Assembly: GCA_029937205.1 (NCBI GenBank)
Contig: JAPYQV010000202.1
Location: forward strand, 1 to 5,822
Length of the DNA stretch: 5,822 nucleotides
Reading direction: 5' to 3'
From: Alphaproteobacteria bacterium
GTDB lineage: Bacteria > Pseudomonadota > Alphaproteobacteria > UBA828
Shown here: positions 1 to 5,822 of the stretch, in pieces
How the letters are laid out: every line of letters starts with the position of its first letter
Numbering within the stretch: position 1 is the stretch's first letter
Program-made: the position numbers and the translations under genes
The notes under the pieces: model-generated
Told to the model about the DNA's origin: nothing
The model's input: the letters and a program-made list of their open reading frames with translations, nothing else
Databases searched by the model: none

Positions 1-80
1 CGGGATACGGGGCTGCAGACCCGGACCGGCCGTGCGCGCCCACCGCGCGCCTTGGCGATGGCATTCAGCAAATAGCTTGA
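1..80. other. Window edge, possible tail of an upstream gene, frame unresolved
   Basis: All three + strand frames are open from the edge, and two close within 80 bases (TAG at 73-75 in frame 1, TGA at 78-80 in frame 3). Frame 1 has the more GC-rich third positions, which suits the coding style of this window. Frame 3 ends in a short stretch reading ARLGDGIQQIA. Neither piece is long enough to recognise a family, and I cannot exclude noncoding sequence or a minus-strand gene. Confidence 0.2.
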
Positions 81-104
81 TGGCCTCTCCCGCACCGCTA
101 TGAT
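77..104 (+). promoter_or_regulatory. Predicted sigma70-type promoter for the glycosyltransferase gene
   Basis: TTGATG at 77-82 matches four of six bases of the TTGACA -35 box. TATGAT at 99-104 matches five of six bases of the TATAAT -10 box. The spacer is 16 bp. Transcription would start near 111, giving a leader of roughly 48 bases before the ATG at 159. The position, just past the likely end of an upstream gene, fits a start of a new transcription unit. This is a pattern match by eye and has not been tested statistically. Confidence 0.4.
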
Positions 105-158
105 CCGCATGAACGCGCGATATTTTCACGCCGCACACGTCCTACAGGTGACGCCGAC

Positions 159-1850
159 ATGCCGGGCAATGCCGCTATATTTTACCATCCCGAGGGTTTC
201 GATACGTCGGGCAGCAAGCTCATGGGCCGCCAGGCCGCCGGCGAAGCCTTTCTGAAGGCCTATGCCCTGCATAGCGGTGCGGCGCAGCTTTACTGTTATT
301 CCAAATCCGAGGCCATGTTTACCGATTTTCGCGAGCGTCTGACACGGCTCACGGGAGCAGAGCAGGCGGCGCAGTGGATCCCCCATCACCAGCCGAGTGA
401 ATTGGCCAGGGCCGGCTGCCTGTTCGTGCCGGGGCCGAACACGGCGGATTTGGCCTGGCAGCGCCGCCATTTCGATGTGCGCGGCTACAGCCTTTGCGGC
501 GTCACCCACACCACGGCCTCGGAAGGCATCATGGACAGCATCGGCGATCTGATGGTGGCGCCGTTTCAGTCCTGGGATGCGGTGATTTGCACCTCGGGAG
601 CGGTGCGCGAGACCTATCGCCAGGTGCTCGGCGACTGGGCGGAATATCTCAATGAGCGGACGCGCGGCATCGCCAACGCACCGGTTCAGTTGCCGATCAT
701 TCCGCTCGGCATCGATTGCGCCCAATTGCAGGCCGATGGCAAGGCGGAGGGCTGGCGCAAGGAATGGCGCGAACGTCTCGAAATTGGCGATGAGGATATC
801 GTCGCGCTGTTCATGGGCCGGCTCAGCTATCACGCCAAGGCGCACCCGCTGCCGATGTATCTCGGGCTGGAAAACGCGGCGCGCGAGAGCAAGCGCAAGA
901 TCCATCTCATTCAGGCCGGCTGGTTCGCCAACGATTCAATCGAGAAGGCCTTTAAAGAGAGCGCGCGCTCGATCTGCCCAACGGTCAACACGATCTTCCT
1001 CGACGGCCGCGATGGTCATGTGCGCGAATCCGTGTGGTACGCCGCCGATATCTTCACCTCGCTCTCCGATAATATTCAGGAATCCTTCGGCTTGACGCCG
1101 CTCGAAGCCATGGCAGCGGGTCTTCCGGTGGTGGTCAGCGATTGGAATGGCTACCGCGATACGATTATCGACGGCCAGACCGGCATCGCCATTCCGACCG
1201 TGTCCTTGCCGCCCGGCATGGGCGGCGAATTCGCTTTTCGCCATGCCGCCGGGGTCGACAGCTATGACCGTTATCTCGGCCATGCCAGCCTGTGCACAAG
1301 CATCGACGCAGGAGCTTGCGCACGCGCCTATTCAAAGCTTATCGAAGATGCCGATCTGCGCCATCGCATGGGCGCGGCCGGGCAGAAGCATGCGCGGGAA
1401 AAATTCGATTGGCAGGTGGTGGTTGCGGCCTATCAGGCGCTTTGGGATTCGCTTAGTGCGCGCCGGCGTTCGGCTGCCATTGTTGCCGATCGCCCCGACG
1501 ATGGTCCGGCCCATCCCTTGCGCAATGATCCGTTTTCCTTGTTCGCCAGTTATCCGACCGCCTATCTCGACGGCAAGGCACGCATTGCGCTTAACCCCGG
1601 CGCGGCGAGCAACTGGTTCAAAACAATTCGCAAGGACCCGATGGTGTCGTTTGCGCCCTACATGTTTCTCTCCGACGACGAGACCGACAAGCTGTTGGAG
1701 AAATTGGCTGACATGGGCGAATGCGATATCAACGCCGTGCTTGAGAGCACGCCGGCGGAGAGCCAAAGCCTGGTGCACCGCACCCTCGCCTGGCTGACAA
1801 AGCTAAACGTGCTCAGGATCGTCAGCGCGCGCAAGCGGGCTAGGAGCTAA
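159..1850 (+). CDS. Glycosyltransferase family 4-type (GT-B fold) with C-terminal extension
   Basis: This 563-residue protein should transfer a sugar from an activated (nucleotide) donor, probably in the cytoplasm and with retention of anomeric configuration, as is usual for family 4. Donor and acceptor cannot be told from sequence. The N-terminal domain carries KLMGRQAAGEAF (20-31), THTTAS (116-121) and a PLGID strand end (182-186). The C-terminal Rossmann domain starts with FMGRLSYHAKAHP (218-230), where R221 and K227 fit the phosphate-binding pair. It contains the E-x7-E signature ESFGLTPLE (E308, E316). Residues 347-391 form an insertion with DSYDRYLGH, which I recall from a subgroup of these enzymes. 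Residues 433-563 lie beyond the catalytic fold and are not recognised. No signal peptide or membrane segment is visible. AGGTGA at 146-151, 7 bases before the ATG, supports the start. The enzyme class is well supported; the pathway is unknown. Confidence 0.9.
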   Translation: MPGNAAIFYHPEGFDTSGSKLMGRQAAGEAFLKAYALHSGAAQLYCYSKSEAMFTDFRERLTRLTGAEQAAQWIPHHQPSELARAGCLFVPGPNTADLAWQRRHFDVRGYSLCGVTHTTASEGIMDSIGDLMVAPFQSWDAVICTSGAVRETYRQVLGDWAEYLNERTRGIANAPVQLPIIPLGIDCAQLQADGKAEGWRKEWRERLEIGDEDIVALFMGRLSYHAKAHPLPMYLGLENAARESKRKIHLIQAGWFANDSIEKAFKESARSICPTVNTIFLDGRDGHVRESVWYAADIFTSLSDNIQESFGLTPLEAMAAGLPVVVSDWNGYRDTIIDGQTGIAIPTVSLPPGMGGEFAFRHAAGVDSYDRYLGHASLCTSIDAGACARAYSKLIEDADLRHRMGAAGQKHAREKFDWQVVVAAYQALWDSLSARRRSAAIVADRPDDGPAHPLRNDPFSLFASYPTAYLDGKARIALNPGAASNWFKTIRKDPMVSFAPYMFLSDDETDKLLEKLADMGECDINAVLESTPAESQSLVHRTLAWLTKLNVLRIVSARKRARS

Positions 1851-1901
1851 CCTCCCACATTATCACCGCTCCTTGGTATTAGATCGACAAGGATAAGTTA
1901 C

Positions 1902-2381
1902 ATGAACATCGACGCGCCGATGACGGTCCACCGCGAGACGGTGCGGCCCGACTGGATCGATTACAACGGCCATATGAACGTGGCCTTTTACCTGATGGCC
2001 GCCGACCACGCCATGGACGCCTTTGGCGAACATCTCGGCGTCGGCAAGAGCTATATGGAAGCGACCAACAAATCGACCTTCGCGCTCGACACCCGCATTA
2101 TCTTTGTGCGCGAGCTGGTGGTGAACGCGCCGCTTCGCGTCACCGCGCAACTTGTCGCTTATGACGCCAAGCGCATCCATGTGTGCCTGGCTTTGATGCA
2201 TGACGGTGAGGGCTGGCTCTCGGCGCTCAGCGAGTGGGTGCTGGTGCATGTCGATCTCGGGCTCCGGCGCTCCGAGGCGATGCCCGACACGACGCTGTCG
2301 ATGCTCGAGGATATCATGGCCGCGCACAAGGATTTGCCGCGCCACGAGGCGTTGATGCGGCCGTTTGGCCTCGCCAAATAG
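1902..2381 (+). CDS. Hotdog-fold acyl-CoA thioesterase (4HBT-like)
   Basis: This 159-residue cytoplasmic protein has the length of a single-domain hotdog thioesterase, which hydrolyses an acyl-CoA to free acid and CoA. The N-terminal signature RPDWIDYNGHMNVAFYL (15-31) holds the expected acidic residue (D20) and the G-H-M-N turn (23-26) at the start of the long central helix. The strands ALDTRIIFVREL (61-72) and SEWVLVHVDL (110-119) complete the fold. From memory, this signature resembles the thioesterase domain fused to or next to L-carnitine dehydrogenase (betainyl-CoA thioesterase) more than YbgC or FadM. No carnitine gene is present here, so the substrate is left open. AAGGAT at 1889-1894, 7 bases upstream, favours the ATG at 1902 over the in-frame ATG at 1920. 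It lies 51 bases after the glycosyltransferase stop with no terminator between, so co-transcription is possible. Confidence 0.85.
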   Translation: MNIDAPMTVHRETVRPDWIDYNGHMNVAFYLMAADHAMDAFGEHLGVGKSYMEATNKSTFALDTRIIFVRELVVNAPLRVTAQLVAYDAKRIHVCLALMHDGEGWLSALSEWVLVHVDLGLRRSEAMPDTTLSMLEDIMAAHKDLPRHEALMRPFGLAK

Positions 2382-2456
2382 GCTGGCCACAGCCATCAGC
2401 GCTAATCCGCTTGGCAGTTTGGGCTTTTCCGCCGCCGCCCGGCACTGTACATCTAT

Positions 2457-2461
2457 AGGAG
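2457..2461 (+). promoter_or_regulatory. Unusually close ribosome binding site of the pentapeptide gene
   Basis: AGGAG is the only good Shine-Dalgarno match before the pentapeptide-repeat gene, but it ends one base before the ATG at 2463. Using the in-frame TTG at 2466 would widen the gap to 4 bases, which is still short. The next in-frame TTG codons (2484, 2490) are too far and would remove the charged start of the signal peptide. Confidence 0.45.
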
Positions 2462-2462
2462 C

Positions 2463-2981
2463 ATGTTGATTTCACACAAAAAATTGCGTTTGGCCGGACT
2501 CATCCCGCTGTTGTTGGTGGCGTTGATGCTGTCGCCGGCGGCATTTGCGGCGTGCACCGATACGCCGGCGCCCGGGGTGAACTGGCAGCGCTGTTATCTC
2601 GACAAGCGACATTTCCAGGAGGCCGATTTAACCGGCGCAAATTTGCGCGGCGCATTTCTTGCCCGTACTGATTTCACCGGCACGAATTTTACCGCCATCG
2701 ATGGCCGCCGGGCCAAGTTCGTCACCGCCATCCTCAATCAGGCGCATTTCGACAAGGCACGCCTGATCGGTACGGATTTCACCACGGCTGAGCTTGCCGG
2801 GGCGACATTCCGGGAAGCCGATTTGCGCCGTGCGCGGTTTTTCCGCGCCAATTTGCGTGGCGCGGATTTTAGCGGCGCCATCCTCGGCGGCACGGATTTT
2901 CTCAAAGCGGATCTCAGCGGCGCGACCTGGATCGACGGCAAAACCGTATGCCCGGAAGGCTCGATCGGGCAGTGTAACTGA
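2463..2981 (+). CDS. Exported pentapeptide-repeat protein
   Basis: This 172-residue protein starts with a Sec-type signal peptide: K6, K7 and R9, a hydrophobic core (10-26), and an AFA cleavage motif ending at A29. The mature protein should be periplasmic or secreted. From about residue 51 to 156 it is a run of A(D/N)LxG-type pentapeptides such as ADLTG, ANLRG, TDFTG, ADLRR, ANLRG, ADFSG and ADLSG, with L or F at the central position. Such repeats fold as a right-handed quadrilateral beta helix. Residues 78-93 are a looser stretch. Cysteines flank the solenoid (C31 and C44 before it, C163 and C171 after it), which suggests disulfide-locked caps in an oxidising compartment. The tail GKTVCPEGSIGQC is a pattern I recall from exported alphaproteobacterial members. 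C31 could be taken for a lipoprotein cysteine, but F28 at -3 is a poor lipobox. No biochemical function is known for this type. Confidence 0.85.
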   Translation: MLISHKKLRLAGLIPLLLVALMLSPAAFAACTDTPAPGVNWQRCYLDKRHFQEADLTGANLRGAFLARTDFTGTNFTAIDGRRAKFVTAILNQAHFDKARLIGTDFTTAELAGATFREADLRRARFFRANLRGADFSGAILGGTDFLKADLSGATWIDGKTVCPEGSIGQCN

Positions 2982-3008
2982 CGTCCGGCGGGTGAGAGGT
3001 TAGCGGTG

Positions 3009-3131
3009 ATGGTGACCAACCAGCTCGACGCGCGCTCCTACTTCCATCTACAGCTCCTCAGCCGTGGCCTCGATGTGGTGGAAAGCCGCGCCGCCGGGCC
3101 GATGCAGGACGTTCACGTATCGCACACATGA
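3009..3131 (+). CDS. Possible small ORF, 40 residues, unrecognised
   Basis: ATG at 3009 opens a 40-codon frame that begins MVTNQLDARSYFHLQ and ends at the TGA at 3129-3131. GAGAGG at 2994-2999 lies 9 bases upstream and could serve as a ribosome binding site. By my hand count 31 of 39 sense codons after the start end in G or C, which is like the real genes here and unlike a random frame. There is no signal peptide, membrane segment or known motif. Its stop overlaps the start of the next small frame. It may be a small gene, the front of a decayed gene, or chance. Confidence 0.22.
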   Translation: MVTNQLDARSYFHLQLLSRGLDVVESRAAGPMQDVHVSHT

Positions 3132-3196
3132 CGCGGGATATTATCAACCTCGCGTCCGACACCGGCATCGCCTACCGGCGTAAACACCCGAGATAG
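3128..3196 (+). CDS. Possible small ORF, 22 residues, overlapping the previous one
   Basis: This frame begins MTRDIINLASDTGIAYRR and stops at TAG 3194-3196. Its ATG shares the sequence ATGA with the stop of the preceding 40-codon frame, the arrangement typical of translational coupling. About 16 of 21 codons after the start end in G or C. At 22 residues it is too short to recognise. Together with the preceding frame it could equally be one ancestral coding sequence broken by a frameshift near 3125. Confidence 0.13.
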   Translation: MTRDIINLASDTGIAYRRKHPR

Positions 3197-3256
3197 CGCA
3201 TAAGCAAATAAAGCACCCGCCATACCGATTGCGCATGTGGAATGGCGGCGCACCGG

Positions 3257-3265
3257 TGCTATATA
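3257..3265 (+). promoter_or_regulatory. Predicted extended -10 promoter for the helicase gene
   Basis: TG at 3257-3258, one base, then TATATA at 3260-3265 forms an extended -10 element. No good -35 box lies 16-18 bases upstream (GTGGAA at 3237-3242 is poor), but extended -10 promoters depend less on it. A start near 3272 would give a leader of about 25 bases before the ATG at 3297. It would also leave the in-frame GTG at 3237 and ATG at 3267 upstream of the transcript. Confidence 0.35.
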
Positions 3266-3283
3266 TATGGCTATCGATTCGTT

Positions 3284-3289
3284 AGGCGA
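3284..3289 (+). promoter_or_regulatory. Ribosome binding site that sets the helicase start
   Basis: AGGCGA, a fair but imperfect Shine-Dalgarno match, lies 7 bases before the ATG at 3297. The alternative in-frame starts at 3237 (GTG) and 3267 (ATG) have no comparable site in front of them. Confidence 0.4.
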
Positions 3290-3296
3290 ACGGCAC

Positions 3297-5609
3297 ATGA
3301 ACGACCCCTTTGATCTTGCGGTTGTGGCGGAGGAAAGCGCTGCTGCTGCCATCACAACCGCGCCGGAACCCGTCTATCTGGCCGGGCTCAACAGCGCGCA
3401 GCGCGCCGCCGTGGAAGCGACCGACGGCCCGGTGCTGGTGCTTGCCGGCGCCGGCACCGGCAAGACCCGGGTGCTGACCACGCGCCTCGCCCATATCCTC
3501 TTTCAGGGCAAGGCGTTTCCCGGCGAAATCCTCGCCGTGACGTTCACCAACAAAGCGGCGCGCGAAATGGTCGAGCGTGTCTCCAATTTAATCGGGCGGC
3601 CCGCTGAGGGGCTGTGGCTCGGCACCTTTCATGCCATGGCGGCGCGTATCCTCCGGCGCCATGCCGAGATTGTCGGCCTAAAGTCCGATTTCTCCATTCT
3701 CGACAGCGACGATCAGGTGCGTCTCTTAAAGCAGTTGGTGCGCGCCGCCGATATCGATGAGAAACGCTGGCCGGCGCGGGCGCTCTCGATCATCATTCAG
3801 CGCTGGAAGGATCGCGGCCTGACGCCGGAGAAAGTTGCCAGCGCGGCGGACGCCAACGGCACTGAATTCGCCCCAGAATTCGCAAATGGCAAGGCGCCCG
3901 AACTCTACCGCCAATATCAGGCGCGCCTCAGGACCGTGAACGCCGCCGATTTCGGCGATCTGATGATGCATAATTTGACTATATTTACCGCCGAGCCTGA
4001 CGTGCTGGCAGAATATGAGCGGCGCTTCAAATATGTCCTGGTCGATGAGTATCAGGATACCAATGTGGCGCAATATTTGTGGCTCCGCCTGCTCGCCCGG
4101 GCGCGCCACAATATTTGCTGTGTCGGCGATGACGATCAATCGATCTATGGCTGGCGTGGCGCCGAAGTGGGCAATATTTTGCGCTTCGAAGAGGATTTCA
4201 GCGGCGCCAAGGTAATTCGCCTGGAGCGTAACTACCGCTCCACCGGCCATATTCTGGGCGCCGCCTCGGGCCTGATCGCGCACAATGCCGGGCGCCTCGG
4301 CAAGACCTTGTGGACCGAGGATGAGGACGGCGAAAAAGTCAGCGTCACCGGCTGCTGGGACGGCGATGAGGAGGCGCGCATCGTCGGTGAGATCATCGAG
4401 GGCTTCCAGCGCGCCGGCGAGAGTATCGACAAGATTGCGATTCTGGTGCGTGCCGGCTTTCAGACCCGCGCCTTCGAGGAGCGCTTTGTCGCCATCGATT
4501 TGCCCTACCGGGTGATTGGCGGCTTGCGCTTTTATGAACGCCAGGAAATCCGCGATGCCGTCGCCTATCTCCGCGTGCTGGCGCAGCGCGATGACGATCT
4601 GGCTTTCGAGCGTATCGTCAACCTGCCGCGGCGCGGCCTCGGCGATGCCACCTTGCAACTCGTGCATCGCCTTGCCCGCGCCAGCGATTGCTCGCTCTAC
4701 CGGGCGGCGGAAATGCTGGTCGAGACGGACGAGCTGAAGCCCAAACCGCGCGGCGCGCTCGGCGGGCTGCTGGAAAAATTCGCCGGCTGGCGCGCGCTCG
4801 TCGAAGAAGCGCCGCACTGGGATGTATTGGCGGCGGTACTCGATCAATCGGGCTACCGCGAGATGTGGAAGAAGGACAAGACGCCCCAAGCGCCGGGGCG
4901 GGTGGAGAATCTCGAGGAGCTAACCGGCGCGCTCGAAGAGTTCGACTCGCTCGGCGAGTTTCTTGAGCATGTCAGTCTGGTGATGGACCGTGAGGAAGGC
5001 CGGGGCGAGGAGATGGTTAACCTGATGACCCTGCACGGCGCCAAAGGCCTGGAGTTCGACAATGTCTTTTTGCCCGGTTGGGAAGAGGGGCTGTTCCCGC
5101 ATCAATTGGCGCTCGATGAAAGCGGCGCCAAGGGCTTGGAAGAGGAGCGCCGCCTGGCTTATGTCGGCCTCACCCGGGCGCGCAAGCGGGCGCATATCCT
5201 GAGCGCCGCCAATCGCCTGGTTCACAATCAGTGGGTCAGCGCTCTGCCGTCGCGCTTTCTCGACGAATTGCCAGCGGAGCATTTCGAAGCGCGCAACCGC
5301 GACGGATTTCCCGTTGTTCAGGACATGCAGAGCGAGGCCGGTGGCTGGCACGGGCGCGCTTCGCGTAGTGGGTCAAGCGGCTCCGGATTTGCACCTGGGC
5401 GCGCCCGGCCGCGCCGCGCGGCACCCGGCGTCGATGCCGCAACCTGGAACAGCACGCCGGAGGAGGGAAGTTTTGCTGTCGGCACCCGCATCTTTCACCA
5501 AAAATTCGGCTATGGCCGTATTCAGGCGGTTGAAGGCAGCAAACTGAGCATCGCTTTCGAAAAGGCCGGAGAGAAAAAGGTCATCGACCGTTTTGTCGAA
5601 GCCGTCTGA
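3297..5609 (+). CDS. uvrD: ATP-dependent 3'-5' DNA helicase, UvrD/PcrA type
   Basis: This 770-residue superfamily 1A helicase unwinds DNA with 3'-5' polarity in nucleotide excision and mismatch repair and removes proteins from DNA. All motifs are present: Q motif (L31, N32, Q35), Walker A AGAGTGKT (50-57), Ia TFTNKAA (82-88), Walker B VLVDEYQDTN (247-256, D250/E251), III VGDDDQSIYGWRGA (276-289), IV LERNYRS (309-315), V VNLMTLHGAKGLEF (574-587) and VI EEERRLAYVGLTRARK (615-630). GGLRFYERQEIRD (408-420) is also typical. A low-complexity G/S/R/A linker (about 681-712) leads to a Tudor-like C-terminal domain (727-770, with FHQKFGYGRI), the part that contacts RNA polymerase in PcrA and UvrD relatives. 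The length is normal and nothing is broken. The ATG at 3297 is preferred over GTG 3237 and ATG 3267 because of its ribosome binding site and the promoter at 3257-3265. Rep is less likely because of the C-terminal domain. The end overlaps the next gene by 17 bases. Confidence 0.95.
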   Translation: MNDPFDLAVVAEESAAAAITTAPEPVYLAGLNSAQRAAVEATDGPVLVLAGAGTGKTRVLTTRLAHILFQGKAFPGEILAVTFTNKAAREMVERVSNLIGRPAEGLWLGTFHAMAARILRRHAEIVGLKSDFSILDSDDQVRLLKQLVRAADIDEKRWPARALSIIIQRWKDRGLTPEKVASAADANGTEFAPEFANGKAPELYRQYQARLRTVNAADFGDLMMHNLTIFTAEPDVLAEYERRFKYVLVDEYQDTNVAQYLWLRLLARARHNICCVGDDDQSIYGWRGAEVGNILRFEEDFSGAKVIRLERNYRSTGHILGAASGLIAHNAGRLGKTLWTEDEDGEKVSVTGCWDGDEEARIVGEIIEGFQRAGESIDKIAILVRAGFQTRAFEERFVAIDLPYRVIGGLRFYERQEIRDAVAYLRVLAQRDDDLAFERIVNLPRRGLGDATLQLVHRLARASDCSLYRAAEMLVETDELKPKPRGALGGLLEKFAGWRALVEEAPHWDVLAAVLDQSGYREMWKKDKTPQAPGRVENLEELTGALEEFDSLGEFLEHVSLVMDREEGRGEEMVNLMTLHGAKGLEFDNVFLPGWEEGLFPHQLALDESGAKGLEEERRLAYVGLTRARKRAHILSAANRLVHNQWVSALPSRFLDELPAEHFEARNRDGFPVVQDMQSEAGGWHGRASRSGSSGSGFAPGRARPRRAAPGVDAATWNSTPEEGSFAVGTRIFHQKFGYGRIQAVEGSKLSIAFEKAGEKKVIDRFVEAV

Positions 5610-5822
5610 GACCACCCGGCCTGAATTAATTGTCGGTTGGCGCATCGATCTGACGGTGCCTGAAAATGCACGGATTGCGTTTGAAACGCTCTTGGAAGAG
5701 CGCGCGGCGGCGGTCTCATCCGCGCTGATCGATGAAAGCGGCGATATCGAGATTGCGCCCGGGCAGTTGTGGCGTCTCAGCGTCTATTGCGCCGGTGCGG
5801 CGGAAGGCGCGGAACTCAAAAT
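5593..5822 (+). CDS. prmA: Ribosomal protein L11 methyltransferase, N-terminal part (runs off the edge)
   Basis: Only the first 76 codons are inside the window. The frame reads WRIDLTVPENA (16-26), AVSSALIDESGD (40-51) and LWRLSVYC (59-66). This is the pattern of the N-terminal substrate-recognition domain of PrmA, which docks on ribosomal protein L11 (W-x-L-x-V-P, then A-V-S-S-x-x-x-D-E, then W-R-L-x-x-Y). The AdoMet-binding catalytic domain would lie beyond the edge, so the call rests on these short matches and on position. I recall prmA following uvrD/pcrA in several alphaproteobacteria. The frame has no ATG. A stop at 5545-5547 leaves TTG 5593 as the only usual start that keeps the whole domain; GTG 5656 would cut it off. 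The 17-base overlap with the helicase gene suggests translational coupling. A purine-rich AAAAAGG at 5574-5580 is a weak binding site. Confidence 0.65.
   Translation, partial: MSKPSETTRPELIVGWRIDLTVPENARIAFETLLEERAAAVSSALIDESGDIEIAPGQLWRLSVYCAGAAEGAELK

Larger units (their letters stand above)
2982..3296. other. Gap between the pentapeptide and helicase genes
   Basis: This 315-base stretch contains no established gene. Its left two thirds (about 3009-3196) hold two tiny + strand frames with GC-rich third positions, listed separately. From about 3185 the sequence becomes richer in A and T and leads into a promoter-like element before the helicase. I see no hairpin followed by a T run that would act as an intrinsic terminator for the pentapeptide gene, and no tRNA-like fold. 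Confidence 0.6.

Noticed and set aside
126..905. A 259-codon minus-strand frame opposite the glycosyltransferase
   Set aside because: It mirrors the codons of a well-supported gene and is rich in H, R and A without any motif, as expected for a shadow frame.
2381..2394. Inverted repeat GGCTG/CAGCC right at the thioesterase stop, as a terminator
   Set aside because: The stem is only 5 bp and no T run follows, so it does not qualify as an intrinsic terminator.
2411..2459. TTGGCA and CTATAG as a promoter for the pentapeptide gene
   Set aside because: The two elements are about 37 bases apart and the second overlaps the ribosome binding site, so they cannot form one promoter.
3113..3355. An 80-codon minus-strand frame across the helicase 5' end, with a small hydrophobic stretch
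   Set aside because: Its third positions are poor in G and C, unlike the real genes, and it overlaps the helicase start. The + strand frames explain the composition better.
3865..3885. Short direct repeat around two GAATTC sites in the helicase gene
   Set aside because: It encodes EFAPEFA in a variable linker of the protein. Two copies of a hexamer inside a coding region are not evidence for a functional repeat.
3726..4889. A 387-codon open frame on the minus strand, antisense to the helicase gene
   Set aside because: Long antisense frames are common opposite GC-rich genes. The + strand product is an intact helicase with every motif, and the antisense translation shows no recognisable domain.

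Overview
The window looks like ordinary chromosome from a GC-rich alphaproteobacterium, perhaps a Rhodospirillales-like lineage. The reasons are GC-rich third codon positions, a secreted pentapeptide-repeat protein of a type I associate with that class, and a uvrD/pcrA-type helicase followed directly by what reads as the start of prmA. The lineage is an inference from protein style, not from a marker gene. All supported genes are on the + strand.

Layout. Positions 1-80 may hold the last codons of an upstream gene, but the frame cannot be fixed. A promoter-like pair (TTGATG, 16 bp, TATGAT) at 77-104 precedes a family 4-type GT-B glycosyltransferase (159-1850). This protein has a family-specific insertion and an unassigned C-terminal extension of about 130 residues. 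A short gap with a good ribosome binding site leads to a single-domain hotdog-fold acyl-CoA thioesterase (1902-2381). An exported pentapeptide-repeat protein follows (2463-2981), with cysteines flanking the repeat solenoid.

The next 315 bases (2982-3296) hold two tiny overlapping frames with coding-like third positions, which may be small genes or the remnant of a decayed gene. They also hold a probable extended -10 promoter for the helicase. The helicase gene (best start 3297, end 5609) encodes a complete 770-residue UvrD/PcrA-type superfamily 1 helicase with all motifs and the C-terminal Tudor-like domain. Its last 17 bases overlap the likely TTG start of a partial gene that reads as the N-terminus of ribosomal protein L11 methyltransferase (prmA). 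That gene runs off the right edge.

The genes do not form one obvious pathway. The first three are accessory or envelope and metabolic functions of unclear linkage. The helicase and prmA pair is a housekeeping block for DNA repair and ribosomal protein modification. I see no mobile element, CRISPR array, tRNA or rRNA, and no convincing new multi-gene system. The points most worth a second look are the small frames at 3009-3196, the glycosyltransferase extension, the very tight ribosome binding site of the pentapeptide gene and the TTG-started prmA.
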